Shown here: one piece after another, positions 28,871-41,169 of the stretch
Numbering within the stretch: the stretch's first letter is position 1
How the letters are laid out: each line of letters begins with the position of its first letter
Assembly: GCA_916610825.1 (NCBI GenBank)
Contig: OU744446.1
Span: 6,970,309 to 7,034,308, forward strand
Length of the DNA stretch: 64,000 nucleotides
Source: Haliclystus octoradiatus
Taxonomy: Eukaryota; Cnidaria; Staurozoa; Stauromedusae; Haliclystidae
Direction of reading: 5' to 3'
Notes under the pieces: generated by a model
What the model saw: only the letters and a program-made list of their open reading frames with translations
The model's database searches: none
What the model was told of the DNA's origin: nothing
Made by a program: the position numbers and the translations under genes

Positions 28871-30787
28871 AACTGAGATTCATAAATTATGATATAATAT
28901 ATATAAACTATAAACTAGTTAAAAAAACATATAATTTTGAAAGAGGAACTTGGATGTGAGTTAAAAATATGTCAACCAAAAACGCAGATTTAAACAATTT
29001 GTAATATCAGCAGGCCTAATTTTATTGTGCTCATTTCAAATTTCAGTACTCTATGGAAATGCAAGCTTAGAAAAAGTTTCAAAACTTATAGGAAGCAGGA
29101 CACATCTATGAACGAGACGCTTTTGGCAAATAGAGTAAAATATGGTGGTATATCAGCAAGAGGAATGTGTTGAATGTGTGCTCTATTCCAATCAAGGCTG
29201 CACCAGTGCGCAGGAATGAACATCACGTGTGTGTAATGTATCATCGATAATTTATAAATTTATTGTGAATAATTTTAAAGTTATATATCATTATTTATCA
29301 TTATTGATTATCGATGATTTTTATTTCCAAACTTTTACTTTCACATTACAGACTGATGATATATCATCTTCATCGTCTGATGAACATTTGGACCAGGTGA
29401 AAGGCAATGATGTCTGTTGAATGCATGAAGCCTGATCCAAATCATTCAATTCTGCAAAATCTGATGAATTCACGATTGCTCGATTGAAAAGATTCCAGAA
29501 TCCTGGGACAAACTTGGTGGAGGAGTTTAAGTCATTGACGGCATTCCAAATCTTGCCGATTATGAGTAGTAATATGACACGGAGTGATAGAATTTCACAT
29601 CAATTTTGCAATCTGTAGTTTTATAAACCCTTATTTTTATATTTTGTCAGGTATAAAAAGAATGATGGAAAACAATGAGACCTAAATGCTGCCCTTCGGA
29701 AAATGTTGAAGGGGCTACATCTCACCTTGTTGCTGCTCACTGACATGTAAGCTGGTCATATGTTGAACAGAAGCTGGCAAGAAATGTAACCTTGACACAA
29801 ATCGAGGAAAGGCTTACTGCAGGTAATTATTACTTACTGTACTTAACTTTAATCAGACTACATTGCTGACGTAAAGCAACTGTCTCACAATGAGCAATTT
29901 GTGCACAGTTTTCAATGAGCCATTGATATTTAGTACACGAGAGGGACGTAACGTGATAACGATAAGATTTTCTGATGACTCCCAGTTTTCAGTTTTCTCA
30001 TCAAGTGACTCGAGTGCGCCAAATATCAATAGCTGATAGGAAACCGTGCGCATGCAATTGCTTTGTAAAATTACTTGCACATATTTTATCAAGATTTACA
30101 CGATCATCTTATTTATAAATTAATGTTTTTGAAAATTCATGATCAAATTTGAAATTCTCATTTGTGATAGCAGTTTCAAATTGTATACGATCATTTGCGT
30201 TTTCGAACCTAGTTTTGTTCTGCGTTGGTATGGTGATTTGGCGTCATAACTGTAAACCAATCAAATTGATTAAATCGTTTCGGTTATAATATAGGCGTAA
30301 TAACCTTTATTCAGCAGATAGGAGAATTCTCAGGGATTTTTTTTCCTGATTTCAGACTATTACATCTACACTTACAAAACCTATTACTAGTCAATTTTCA
30401 TTGAGATTTGATAACAAATTATCAAAATCCTTATTTCCAAACACTTTTTAACATTTTTTGTTTCCATTCAGAGGTTTTTGTCATAATTGATGTTAATTTT
30501 ATTGTTGTTACTAAAATCCAATCTATGTGCTGTTTGGAATATCACTGCTGTTTCGCGAAAATTGAAGCAACATCCTCTGCTTTGATACAGATTACATTTT
30601 AAACAAGGTAAACAATTTATAGCCTATAGTTACTATAATAGCAATTACTTTATAGCAATGTAACAATGCAGCCGATCCCATTTTGTTCAATCAATTTTAA
30701 AAACTTTTTGCCAATTTCCAACTTGTCAATTTCAAATATAACTTTGTACCCTAATACTTTTTACCAATAAGCATTGAAGCGAGTTTC
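28871..30787. other. No gene supported; weak coding-like scraps
   Basis: A plus-strand stretch after CATTACAG at 29350 reads acidic and Ser-rich (SSSSSDEHLDQVKGND) before a stop, and 29460-29560 has further short open pieces. They share no frame and no family, so I make no gene call. Confidence 0.3.
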
Positions 30788-30924
30788 TGACAAAGTGGGA
30801 ATCGTACAATCGTAGATTATGGAGGCTAGAGAATTTCAGAAGAAAATTGATATTCTTATGATTTATAAAACTTCAACAAACAGATTCAGAAATTTCCTAT
30901 AGGGTTACGGAAGACTAAACCCTT
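30788..30924 (+). repeat. AGAAGAAAAT-family dispersed repeat
   Basis: CTGACAAAGTGGGAATCGTA, CAGAAGAAAATTGATATTCT and AACTTCAACAAACAGATTC align in order with the 18112 copy. Confidence 0.65.
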
Positions 30925-31194
30925 TGTCCTTGTCATGTATTACGTTGTGTAATGTATAACAGCATTAATATTATAACGCAATGATTATAAACGAGGCTGC
31001 CACGGTGGACGACTTATCAAAGCGTTAGCTAGCAGCGAGTCATATATTTCATCAACTCTGTATCTTAACTGATTATTATACTGTTACGGCTATCGATAAT
31101 CTGTAGTGTTCATTGTGTGTCATCTTCTCATTAATATATAAAAGTCCTTGCGACTATATAAGTGCGCATTTTTCTAGTTTACTCTGCTCAACAG

Positions 31195-31415
31195 GATTAT
31201 CCCAGAGCCATCTATTTACAAGAGTTGGGACACTCATGCCATTTTTGTTTTTTGGCCTGGACCCGAGCACGTTTTTAACAGCTAGTGCGCATGTGCAAGA
31301 GAAAGTTGTGTTTGGCGTCCAAATAATCACGTGAATGGCATCTGTCCAATAGGAGACGATAGCGGCACATGAAAGCGTGTCCCAACTCTTGTAAATAGAT
31401 GGCTCTGGATTATCC
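31195..31415. mobile_element. hAT-type MITE, 205 bp, perfect 31-bp TIRs and 8-bp TSD
   Basis: The element at 31203-31407 starts CAGAGCCATCTATTTACAAG. Its last 31 bp (31377-31407) are the exact reverse complement of the first 31 (31203-31233). Direct repeats GATTATCC lie at 31195-31202 and 31408-31415. An 8-bp target duplication with CAG-type ends is diagnostic of the hAT superfamily. There is no transposase, so it is non-autonomous. Perfect TIRs imply a young insertion. Confidence 0.93.
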
Positions 31416-31792
31416 TGCGTACACTATTGCACCACCTTCGCACTTTTTATTTGTTTCACTATTTCATTTTCTTTATTTTTATAAAGTGTTTTGTTCTTCA
31501 ATTTCAGGAAAATATTTCGTGGCAGCTAAATGCATTATGGCAAAAATGGACGGAGGCTACAGTTTGCTGCTTGACAGAGAAATAATTATTGAGCATATTG
31601 ATTCAGCAGTGTCAACAATTACGGCTGTCCAAAAACATTTTTGCTCATTGAGCACTCCGTAGTACTAAAATGTGGACATGTCGCAGTACGACATTTCATT
31701 TCCAAATTAGATTCAAAAACTTTTGAGCTGGTAAACTATTACTGACATTCCGGCTGACATTCTGAGTCAATATGCTCACACATCTCATACAG

Positions 31793-31898
31793 ATTACCCG
31801 TACATTAGATATGTATATATTCTGCATTGCATCGTTGCCTATTGTAATTCCAAATGACAGTCCTTGGGGTCCTCGGGGAATGCCATTTGTTTTGATGT
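31793..31898 (+). repeat. ~105-bp dispersed repeat, partner of 27610-27714
   Basis: ACATTAGATATGTATATATT, CTGCATTGCATCGTTGCCTA and CCTTGGGGTCCTCGGGGAAT match the reverse complement of 27610-27714. Confidence 0.8.
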
Positions 31899-32214
31899 AT
31901 ATTGTAATCCAGAATCATCCAGCCCAATATTATTCGGTAAAAATGAGGCTACATTATTTGTGTATAATTATTTTTTGCTATATTTCAATAGGGAAGGTGG
32001 GCACATAAAAAAATTAAACTCAGAATTTTTGCCTTGTTGTACTAAGTGACTTGATTTCTTTGCTTAGTTTTTCAATAATCGGATAAGCAAATGCTTATTT
32101 CTCAAAAAGTAACTATCCTTGGCAGGAGCTTAGTACAATAAATTCGAGGTAAACATTTTGAGTTTTAATTTCCTCTGAAACAACCCTAATTGGTTTATAA
32201 ATAATATTTTAGTG

Positions 32215-32302
32215 AGGCTAGGCTACATTTTAATGAGAAATCATATTGTGACTCTCCTTAGTTTTGCCCTTCAATTTTGACAAAATAAATGAAATGAAAT
32301 GA
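32215..32302 (+). repeat. LINE- or SINE-like 3' tail, second copy
   Basis: GGCTACATTTTAATGAGAAA, CATATTGTGACTCTCCTTAG and TTTGACAAAATAAATGAAAT parallel 27475-27546 and end in two TGAAA-like units. Confidence 0.6.
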
Positions 32303-32339
32303 AAAAATATTAGGCTATCTCAATACTATTTGTAAATTA

Positions 32340-32460
32340 TGTGATTGTTAGCCTGCTCGCAGACTCACTGTCAAAATGTAATCTTGGTAAACAGTAATCT
32401 TGGTAAACTGTTTACCAAATTTACATTTTGAAGTGAGTCTGTGACAGGCTATGTGATTGT
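32340..32460. mobile_element. 103-bp MITE, TAGCCTG...CAGGCTA family, 9-bp TSD
   Basis: The element at 32349-32451 begins TAGCCTGCTCGCAGACTCAC and ends GTGAGTCTGTGACAGGCTA. The arms pair for about 30 bp, to TGTAA / TTACA. Direct repeats TGTGATTGT lie at 32340-32348 and 32452-32460. It has the same termini as the 56-bp element at 556-611. The loop has a doubled AATCTTGGTAAAC block. Confidence 0.85.
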
Positions 32461-32527
32461 ATGCTGTTAAGCCTACTATTTCAATCAGGACTAGAAATAA
32501 TATTTTGCAACTATACAAACTTTGAAG

Positions 32528-32625
32528 GCTATGGGTACCTATTTGATCCCTTAGCTATGGGTACCTACTTGGTCCCTTCAATTGTGGGTACTTATTTGGT
32601 ACTATACGTCCCTTGGGTGCCAAAT
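32528..32625. repeat. ~27-bp tandem repeat, three diverged units
   Basis: ATGGGTACCTATTTGATCCC, ATGGGTACCTACTTGGTCCC and GTGGGTACTTATTTGGTACT follow one another at 27-29 bp spacing. Confidence 0.6.
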
Positions 32626-33056
32626 GTGATCTCAAATTTGGGGACCACTAAAATATCAAATAGAACCCGAACGAATATACATAAGAGTGTAGAGGATTTA
32701 ATCGAGAAAACGAACATACATTTTTTGTTACCATTTCTGTTCATCGATTGATTAAAAAACAACTAAAAATGTTCTGCGAAGATAATGAATTGTATATAGT
32801 AGATTGGATTCTAAGGTAATAATTTGTTTTCATTATTATTATATTTGAGATCTAAAAAGGTGCCTATACTTCTTCTACTAGAGGAATGTGCTTTCTATCA
32901 TACTCGTTGAAGATGGTATATAGAATAAAAATAAATGAACTGTTAAACTCAACTGTTAGATTATTTTAATCACGATATAGCAGTTATGTTTAAAACATCG
33001 TTTCCCTAGCCCACATTGATATTTATGTACCGATGAAACCGCCATCATTGTGTTGT

Positions 33057-33364
33057 CCCGGCGGGTAACTCCAGCTCTTCAGGGACGGGGGGGGGGGGTG
33101 CCACTTTGGAAAAAGGGTGAGGTACCCGAAAAGTTTCAAAAATTCTGTTGATGCTACCCAAAAAGTTCTAGCAGGTGGATTGATTTTAAGGAAGTACACA
33201 AAAGCGAAGCAAAATTTTTTCAAAAATTCTTGAAAAGGTCAAAAATAGGATACCCAAAAGCTCCAAAAATTGAAATCTCATACCCAAAAAGATTTTTCTC
33301 AGCTGGAATATGAAATAAGTGGCACGTCCCCGTATAGCCGTCATAGTAGAATTACCCCCCGGGT
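33057..33364. repeat. GGGGTAACTCC-family element, full-length copy
   Basis: The left end CCCGGCGGGTAACTCC and the right end AGAATTACCCCCCGGG are inverted. The body has TGCCACTTTGGAAAAAGGGT, GAGGTACCCGAAAAGTTTC, repeated ACCCAAAAAG units, TTTCTCAGCTGGAATATGAA and TGGCACGTCCCCGTATAGCC. About 308 bp, no coding potential. Confidence 0.8.
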
Positions 33365-33718
33365 GTGTTGTATATTAAAACTCCAAATGAATTCTTCATT
33401 GAAAAATAATGATCTTTAAAATCTAACCACATGGGTTCGTGTTAGGTAAGGAAGACTACAAGACTGACGACTGTGTGTCGATTTTAGGTCGGTAAACGTA
33501 AAATATCAATTGAGATCAAGCAGATAATGTGCATCATTGAAACGACCTTCAAACTGAATAAAGGTGGTTGCTATCATATATAGCACCTTCATTTTAATGT
33601 AGAACTTTCATTTCAAATTAGAATCCAATTCTTAAAGCTATTCCAACATCTTTGAGCAATACGTACATGATTGTGATGAAAATTATTTTTATTATTTATA
33701 TCATATTTTTTATGATTT

Positions 33719-33895
33719 GTGAAACCTGTGTATAACAGCCATTTATATACGAGAGGTAGATAAATTAGCCACTATATACAGGTAATCATATATACATACA
33801 TGGTTATTTCAATCATAAAAACACCATTTTAGAGCTTGCAAAAGTGGCCACTATGGACAGGTGTCCGCAGTATAGAGGTGGACCTTGAAACATCC
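33719..33895. repeat. AACCTGTATATAA MITE-like family copy
   Basis: It opens GTGAAACCTGTGTATAACAG and includes AGGTAGATAAATTAGCCACT and GGCCACTATGGACAGGTGTC, then GTATAGAGGTGGACC. Organisation is as at 4078-4254. Confidence 0.7.
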
Positions 33896-34262
33896 ACACA
33901 AATAGAATAATACAGTAGAAATCCAATTAAATATTTTGGTGGTAATAATATTACGATGGCCATCAATTGACGAAATGACTTTCCTTACCTTTACGCCTTG
34001 TTAGATCATTATTCTTATGAATGAGGCTGCGTTTGCTATAACAGAGTCTCAATTGCATAAACCAAATGTTTGATAACGTGACTGGTGTTTGCATAGCCTC
34101 CTGCATATACTGTAGCTGTACCTCTATAGTACGAATCCCTATCATGGGCATGTTACCCGAAGAAAATACACCATTTTCAAGTATAGGAGATCACTGTCAC
34201 AATTAGGGTCTTTGCATCGAAATTCTCACTGCCTCAGTTAAAGCATTAAGCATTTGGTATAG

Positions 34263-34630
34263 TGAAACCCCAAGGGGGTACTTAGATATAGGTGTTCGGG
34301 GATATGCCATTTTTGGATACCATTTTGGCATCATACTGGCAAATTTAGGTTCATTAACAAATTTTACTATTAGCTACCTGCTGCAAAATTTACAGTTTCC
34401 AGTGATGAATCCGGCATATTTCATATTTCATAAGTTTGAGGTGCCCAGGACTCTTCTGTGGGTTGCCCAATTGGTACTTTAAACTATTCAACAATTCAAT
34501 TATGGCAAGCTTGGGGTATCATTTCCAGCATGTTTCCAGCAAAACCTGCAATTTTGGGGTGCTAGTAAGATTCTCAAAATGGCACCCCGTGAAAAGCACA
34601 ATTTTTGGGAGTGAGACACTCAATCGTCGG
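34263..34630. repeat. Repeat-like block related in style to the GGGGTAACTCC family
   Basis: AACCCCAAGGGGGTACTTAG, GGTGTTCGGGGATATGCCAT and ATGGCACCCCGTGAAAAGCA have the wording of the GGGG(T)ACT families, but I could not align it fully with the 33057 copy. Confidence 0.4.
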
Positions 34631-35212
34631 TATTGTGAGCGCTGTCAAGCATTGCGTGGATGTCTGAGCTAGTCATTTCAACTGCATTTGCGTATGTCAT
34701 TGTGATTGCTATTTATTCTTAGAATTAGCTGATGTGTTTATATTTAAGATGATTGTATGTTCAAACGATCAATTTTTAAATAGTCATGTCGGCATTATAG
34801 AGGATATTATTTTGTTTTGCACGTTCTAGTTTGATCTTCCTCTCAAAGGATTCCGCCAATGTTATATTAAATTTATATTCGATAGTAATAAATTAAGTTA
34901 ATTCTCAATAATAGTAATATGGGCAATAAAATGAGTCAATATCAATCTTTCTGTGTAAGGTCAAGGAAATTTTGACCCTTGCACCTACAAATTTGATTTA
35001 CTGAATATTTGTATATGACATGCTTAAGCCTCTAGTTTCTGCATTCATGTATACCCTAATAAGTTTTAATTTGGCCTGTAATTATATCGATACTCTAACT
35101 TTTCAAAAGTTCGTACTTATTAACAGTTGGATAACTTGTATGGTCAGATTAAGAAAATGAACAATCCCTCAATCGTTTAGACATTGCAGATTTGTGACTA
35201 TATAGATTTCTC

Positions 35213-35330
35213 AGCGTCGCTCCAGCTCTGCATGGACTGGGGATGCCACTTTGGGAAAAGTGAAGTACTCAAAGTCCAAAGAGTTCCAAAAATGCAGTAA
35301 ATACTATCCAAAAAGTTCAAAAATCTGAAC
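35213..35330. repeat. GGGGTAACTCC-family fragment
   Basis: CGCTCCAGCTCTGCATGGAC, GGATGCCACTTTGGGAAAAG and AGTTCCAAAAATGCAGTAAA correspond to the left half of the 33057 copy. Confidence 0.6.
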
Positions 35331-35649
35331 AGTTTTCTGTCGATGGTAAATGATTGAAGGGTCTCTTAAGGATGCTATATAGATATTAAAAATAGACAGT
35401 TTTGTTGGGATTAGGCATGTGTATTTATTCCAATTTCACAAAGAGGCAGATATGAAAATTATATAGAGGGCATGATCCAGCGATAAAAATTTGCTGATGA
35501 TTTTACCACCTCGTCAACATTATTTAACCAATCACGTTGTTATTCAACCTGAACTGCGCATGAGATATAAGCTGGAGTTATGATACCATTTAATAATCAC
35601 TTGAATTCCAAAACAATTCCACTTACATACATCCTAATACAATAACAAA

Positions 35650-35882
35650 ATTGTAATAAAAGTAAACGATAAAATAGAAGTTGATTGAGCTTTCGACATT
35701 GCTTATGTCTTCTTCAGAAATATATTTAAAAAGAAAAATTATTTGAAATACATGGGTTTAAAAAATTAAAAGTGTTAAGTTATACAAAGTGCTAGAAGCA
35801 GGATGCGAATAACAATAGATTATTATAGACAAAGGCAAGTTCAATCAACGTCTATTTTATCGTTTACTTTTATTACAAAATT
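35650..35882. mobile_element. Inverted-repeat element, ~45-bp arms
   Basis: ATTGTAATAAAAGTAAACGA and TAAAATAGAAGTTGATTGAG (35650-35690) pair with 35837-35882 (TCAATCAACGTCTATTTTAT, CGTTTACTTTTATTACAAAA). About 145 bp lies between. A MITE or foldback element is likely; no target duplication was identified. Confidence 0.65.
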
Positions 35883-37944
35883 AATAAGTAGAAACTTACT
35901 GATACGAAATTTAAAATTAACATAAAAATGGAATTGAAGGATGATATAATAGTTTAAAAAAGTATTTACAATATCCTCCACCAGTTTGATATAATAATTC
36001 TGATAAGGCCAAGTAAATATCACAGCATGTTGCATTCTGTATACTATTTTCTAGGCAGACTAATCCTGGCTGATTAGAAAAAGCCGTAACGTCAAATCCT
36101 CATTGTCGGTAGAGGAAATTCGTTGACTGCGGCATCATCGCGGGTGTTCCAATTCTGTAGTGGTGATGAAAATTCTCAATTTGATAATCAAAATAATTAG
36201 TAGGCTTATTACATGCATAATTATAATCACAGCTCCTACGTCAGTTGATTTACATATTAAAAGCTCTACGATTTGTTGAATTATATAGAGCTTTAGCATT
36301 AACTTTCGATCAGGCTTGCACTTTTATTTAATCATTTAGTATTACAAGGGCAGTGTTTTCGCAATTGAGCTGTGATTTAACATAGAGAAAAATCATAATT
36401 CATGTTTTACACCATCCACGAAATGTCTATGAAAAGGCAATCACTGGCAACTACTTCAATAAGTTTTTATACAGTTGAATAAGTTCAACTTTGCTTCAAA
36501 AAGATTAACAAGTTTTTGAAAGTTAGAGACGATGTTTGCTAATTGATGTTCAAAATACACATCAAATATTTCCAAAGTATGTTAGATACCCCGTATGATT
36601 TTGACACTGTTATTTATGCACGCTTTCAAACTATAGTCAATTGCTAATAAATGCATAAATGTGTCACGTAAAAGAACGTATGCCCTGCCTAGAAGAAGGC
36701 AGGAGCGGTGGGGGCAGGTAGCGAATAAGGGCACTTTTCCAAAACTTCTTTGCGAATGGATCTTGAAAATGTATTGGCAGATGTTGGTGAAAATCCAAAT
36801 TTTCATGACAAAGCCATGAGCAAATAGTCTTCATTTGCAATTTTTAAGCGATACATCATTAAGTTTGATTAAAAATTGCTACGTTATCTGAAGATTGCTG
36901 ATTAATTAATTGATTCCCCTCTTTGCTTGTATGGTCACCCATACGATTGAGATGATTTGTAACTGTACTGTGAATACATGGAATGTGTGAATGATGAAAT
37001 GATAAATCCTGTATAAATAGCACAATTAATGCATCTATAATATCCTGCCGTCCAAACTTTATCATATTAGAAAATACTATATTTACCAATGAAAGATTCC
37101 TCATCATATAATTGTACCATAATTTTTGAATTTATTCTGCGTGGAGATTTATAAATGATAACTCAAATTAAGATATTAGGATTACGCCAATTTTTATCAA
37201 CGAGCAAATGTCTGCTATTCAAAACGGATCTGAATGATTAAAAATGAGGACAATGATAATCGATCGTTGACCAGCTTCTCAACATGCTTGATTCACCAAG
37301 TGAGAGAGGAATTGCCAGGCAGTATATGTCGGTATAGTATTAATGGGAGGTCAGGAGAATTAATGGTGGTGTGATCGATTGCTTCCAGCAGGGAATATTA
37401 GGCACTCGATCACCTCCAAAGGCCTTTCGATGGGCAAATCCAAGGGCAAATCCACAATCTGTGTAGAATAGTATAGTCCAACAGAAAAAATCAGCCAATC
37501 ATACTACAATCAATTAATACTACACAGACTGTAGATTTGCCTTTCAATGGTTCTGTAATAAAATAAATGGCTTGACAACCGCATGATTTTTTATTTAATG
37601 TAATTATCGTCTGAGACTGGCTACTATCAGGGAGAGCATGACTATAACGATTATGTAGATACCAGAGGTGTACAGGAGCCGTAGTGAAAGTCCGACTCCG
37701 GTATAAGTGTCTACATTTCAACAGGAGCCAGCCGGACTGGAGTAGATTTTCCCCAGGTTTAGGAGCAAGAGTAGGAACGGAGTCTAGAATGAAGTCCTGG
37801 TAATTTCATCAATGAGCACTACGAAGTTAAAAATTGCCCGGTTATTCCAACATATCATTCTGACTCCCTACATCTAAAGCCATTAGTATTAAAAAATTAA
37901 TTTTATGAGAATCCGCTAATAAAAGTGAACGCACACAAGTAGAG
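35883..37944. other. Intergenic; one hairpin, no gene supported
   Basis: A stem formed by GGCAAATCCACAATCTGTGT near 37446 and ACACAGACTGTAGATTTGCC near 37523 spans about 100 bp. Two minus-strand frames (36859-37107 and 36582-36806) are open but show no family resemblance or splice support. Confidence 0.35.
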
Positions 37945-38110
37945 AAACCTATATATATATATCACAATCACCAATATAAGATCTAGATAAATTGACCCTT
38001 ATTGGCAGATGGCTTTTATATCATACAGGGCTAATTCGATAGAATAATCATACTTCACATATAATGCTAGATGGCTACTATTAACAGGTGGTCGCTATAT
38101 AGAGATAAAT
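37945..38110. repeat. Diverged AACCTGTATATAA MITE-like family copy
   Basis: GAGAAACCTATATATATATA, AGATAAATTGACCCTTATTG and ATTAACAGGTGGTCGCTATA keep the family order. Confidence 0.6.
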
Positions 38111-39596
38111 TTTCTAGAAAGTTAGAAAGTTTACTAATTCCCAATAGATAGACTGCATTGTGATTAATATGTATTCACGGACTTAATTTTCGCGATTCAT
38201 TTGAAAAGTTTTAACACAGTATAATTTTTGATTCCACGTAACTGACAATAATTTCAAAATATCAGTTGCGAATTTTGATTGAATCAATCTCCACGTGTGA
38301 GGCTTCAGGCTGCTTCAGACGTATTGATACGTGATGATATCTTTTACTTCTATGTATACATATAATATTTCAAGTAGAAGTGCCTTGAAAATGCATTACT
38401 CGCCTAGAGTGATTTTTAGGAAGTTTAAAACTATCTATGCTCGTAAATTTTGTTTTCTGAAGTGTTATCAGCCAGCCTTATAGTGGCAAAATTGTTTCTA
38501 TAAACTATGGACTATGGACTATAGAGTATAACGCTAGCTTAAACACAACGGTGCATTTCATACAAAGTGCTCTTCAATTGTGACGTCTCAAATTTGAAGG
38601 GTTTCACTTACTTTGAAGATACTTTGAAGTATACTCAAGTGAGTGAAAGAAATCAAACATTCCATTTTATAATATTAATCTTCTTATAAATGCTCCAGTA
38701 ATTTTTGATAATAGCCCAAGCGGAAAATTGTGACAAATCGATGAAACAGAGAGTTGAACTCACCGAAGCTTACGTAATTCAGGGTTGCCATCATACATAG
38801 CTAACAGGTTAAGGTAGTGCCTATTGAATGATGAAGGATATTACTCTCTAAAATATCCGAAATGGGAATGTCCAACTGTTAGGAAAATGCCTGACCGAAA
38901 GGCCATATCAACTTTTCTGAAGTGAATCATTTATAACCATCGAAGAAATACTTCTATATGAATGCAATAAATTCACCACGTTTAATCTGTTTCCTATTTC
39001 TATTTCATTCTCTATCAAATACGTAACATAATATTTCCAAAAATCCAAAATTGCACCATCAATATTTTGCACTTTCTAGGAATTTGATTAAATTCAATAA
39101 ACTTGAAAAACATAACATATGACACGTTCTAATGATTGAAATTTTCAGTTACACCACTGGCCTCACCCTGTCTGGGATTAATACAGATAAAACCAAAGGC
39201 TTGTCGGATGTATAAGTTAAAATGTCCCAAAGGAGCTCATCACGTACGTAGAATTAATGCTCAGCCGGTTTGATCTGAGAAAATCTCGATGGCTCTGATG
39301 ATGGCTAGAGGGCAAGCTTTTTATTATCATGTTGAAAGATGTAATGCTTCATTGTATTTTCAATTACTGAGAAGTAAAAGATGTATCCATCTGTGGTTGA
39401 TTTATTGAATTAATTCTTCAGACATTGAACTTTTTGACGGATACCCTTGAATATATAATATGGACCTCAAAATTTCGAATAGAAACTTGTTTTGAAACCT
39501 ATTAGTAAACTTCAGAAAATTTGGAAAAAGTGATTTAAAAATATTCCACTCTACGCATTTAGTTGATTAGTATTGTATGAATAAGATTTCCCTTTA

Positions 39597-39680
39597 TTAG
39601 ACGCGTTCATTTATTGGTTCAGCCCAGGTTTCAGCATCAGTGTCATCAGTAGCAGGGGAGAAGGAAAGCCTGCGTACAGA
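39597..39680 (-). CDS. Candidate terminal exon of an unidentified minus-strand gene
   Basis: Read on the minus strand, a strong acceptor (GTTTGCTTTTTCTAG) at 39681-39682 opens 27 codons ending in TDDTDAETWAEPINERV and TAA. AATAAA overlaps that stop codon (39593-39598). Acceptor, open frame, stop and polyadenylation signal are in the right order and spacing for a last coding exon. I do not recognise the protein, and the upstream exon is not established. Candidate upstream sequence lies at 40672-41400. Confidence 0.35.
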   Translation of the reverse strand, partial: SVRRLSFSPATDDTDAETWAEPINERV

Positions 39681-40671
39681 CTAGAAAAAGCAAACCATGA
39701 AGAGATAGAAATCACATCAAATGAATGCTCAGTGTTTTGATAGTCAAAATTGAAGAAAGGAGATTTGAAAAGTTTATTGATAACAACCAAATATTATAAT
39801 ACTGACTATTTATAATGCACATTTATTTCCAGAATGTTCTTAATTTTTTCCTACCTTTTCCAGAAAAAAAAAGAAAGATTGAGCCTCAATTTCAAAATAA
39901 TGTATTAATTTAATTGAGTATTTCTTTTGTAGTGGAACGGAGTATATAACAATTGTTTAATTCTTATATAAAATTCAGTTGGAAATTTCAAGTTTATAAA
40001 ATATTGTAATATGCATTTTACTTAATAACTACTGTAACCTGTAACTATGGCCACACTCTTTTTATGAGAAACACTGAGCCTCAAATTTTAGCAAAATCAA
40101 AGAAAATCTGTTGAGTTTGACCGTAATAAAATAAGAACAAATCAAGGCTCAACTCAATTTTCTTATTTAAACGGAAACATAATTTTGAAAAATATGGGAT
40201 GTAGTAAACATGTTTCAATGAATGTTTCATCAGCCCTGCATTTCACTACTCAAGAATTTATCTTCGGCCAGAAAAACTTGAAATGCAAAATTAGCTTTCT
40301 ATTGCGAAATAATTTGAACAATCTCAAAAATATGATATAAATAATATATTTAGAATTGTCTTCTATGCAGGCTTTATATATCAAAAAATATTTAATGTAT
40401 AAAATATGAAGTCAAAAATCAGACAATCATGTTTGCTACTCAAAGTTTCACGCCACATATAATTTTTAAGCTCTGCTGCATAGCATTGAGCCCTATGTTC
40501 AATCAGTAAGACAACTTACAACACATCAAAAAATATTTATTAATGGAAAGCAAATGCTTAATTTCATTGTAAGAGACGGGGAAAACTTAATTTGGTTCGA
40601 ACTGACTTCAACAATTATAGTAAAAGATGATCCACATCAGATAATAAGATTATCAATAATGAGATATACTG

Positions 40672-40953
40672 TTAACATTCTTCGTAATCTTCTGGCTCCG
40701 TATTAAAATTACACGTATCTATGACAAACATGTACTGTATAACGTTCTCAGGTGATAAGAAGATCGGATTGTCGGATTTTCGCAATGCTAAATAATAATC
40801 ATAATCTGAATTCAACCATGTAAAACCGTTCATTTCCGGTAGTTACTTTTTTGATGATAGAATCAATGAATCGTCGTCAATGATCGTACCAACGTCAAAT
40901 GCACATTCCGCCACTCCGTTAGAATGGTACCAAGATTCCGTGCGTGTTACCAA
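40672..40953 (-). pseudogene. Coding-like minus-strand block with one in-frame stop
   Basis: Between stops at 40954-40956 and 40672-40674 the minus-strand frame is open for about 90 codons except for a TAA at 40843-40845. The second half starts at an ATG (40833) and reads MNGFTWLNSDYDYYLALRKS, then ends TEPEDYEEC. Composition is protein-like, aromatic and acidic. The stop could mark decay, or AAAAA|GTAACT there could be a splice donor. Not identified. Confidence 0.3.
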
Positions 40954-41169
40954 TTATGAAATAATTGCAATAATACATAATCGATTTAAAATCCAAAAAG
41001 GGCATCAAGTAAATATATTTATAATTAGCAACGTTTTAACAGAATACATTACTTTGATGAGGAGGAGACGGGATATTCTAACCATACTGCGAGCTCCATT
41101 GGGATATTTAGCCTACATCTGACATGCCTTTATCCCTTGCTTGTTTGATTGTTAATCTATTTTAATCGG

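Noticed and set aside
31399-31662. Plus-strand frame with a good acceptor (TTTCAG) near 31508 and MAKMDGGYSLLLDREIIIEH
   Set aside because: It partly overlaps the hAT MITE, both strands look equally open, and no partner exon or family could be found.
33023-33223. Minus-strand frame with a Pro-rich stretch
   Set aside because: Lies within a GGGGTAACTCC-family repeat.
36859-37107. 82-codon minus-strand frame starting MMRNLSLVNIVFSNM
   Set aside because: Moderately protein-like but no splice, polyadenylation or homology support.
40880-41122. 80-codon plus-strand frame starting MIVPTSNAHSATP
   Set aside because: It overlaps the minus-strand coding-like block; neither strand can be proven, and this one lacks any splice or termination context.
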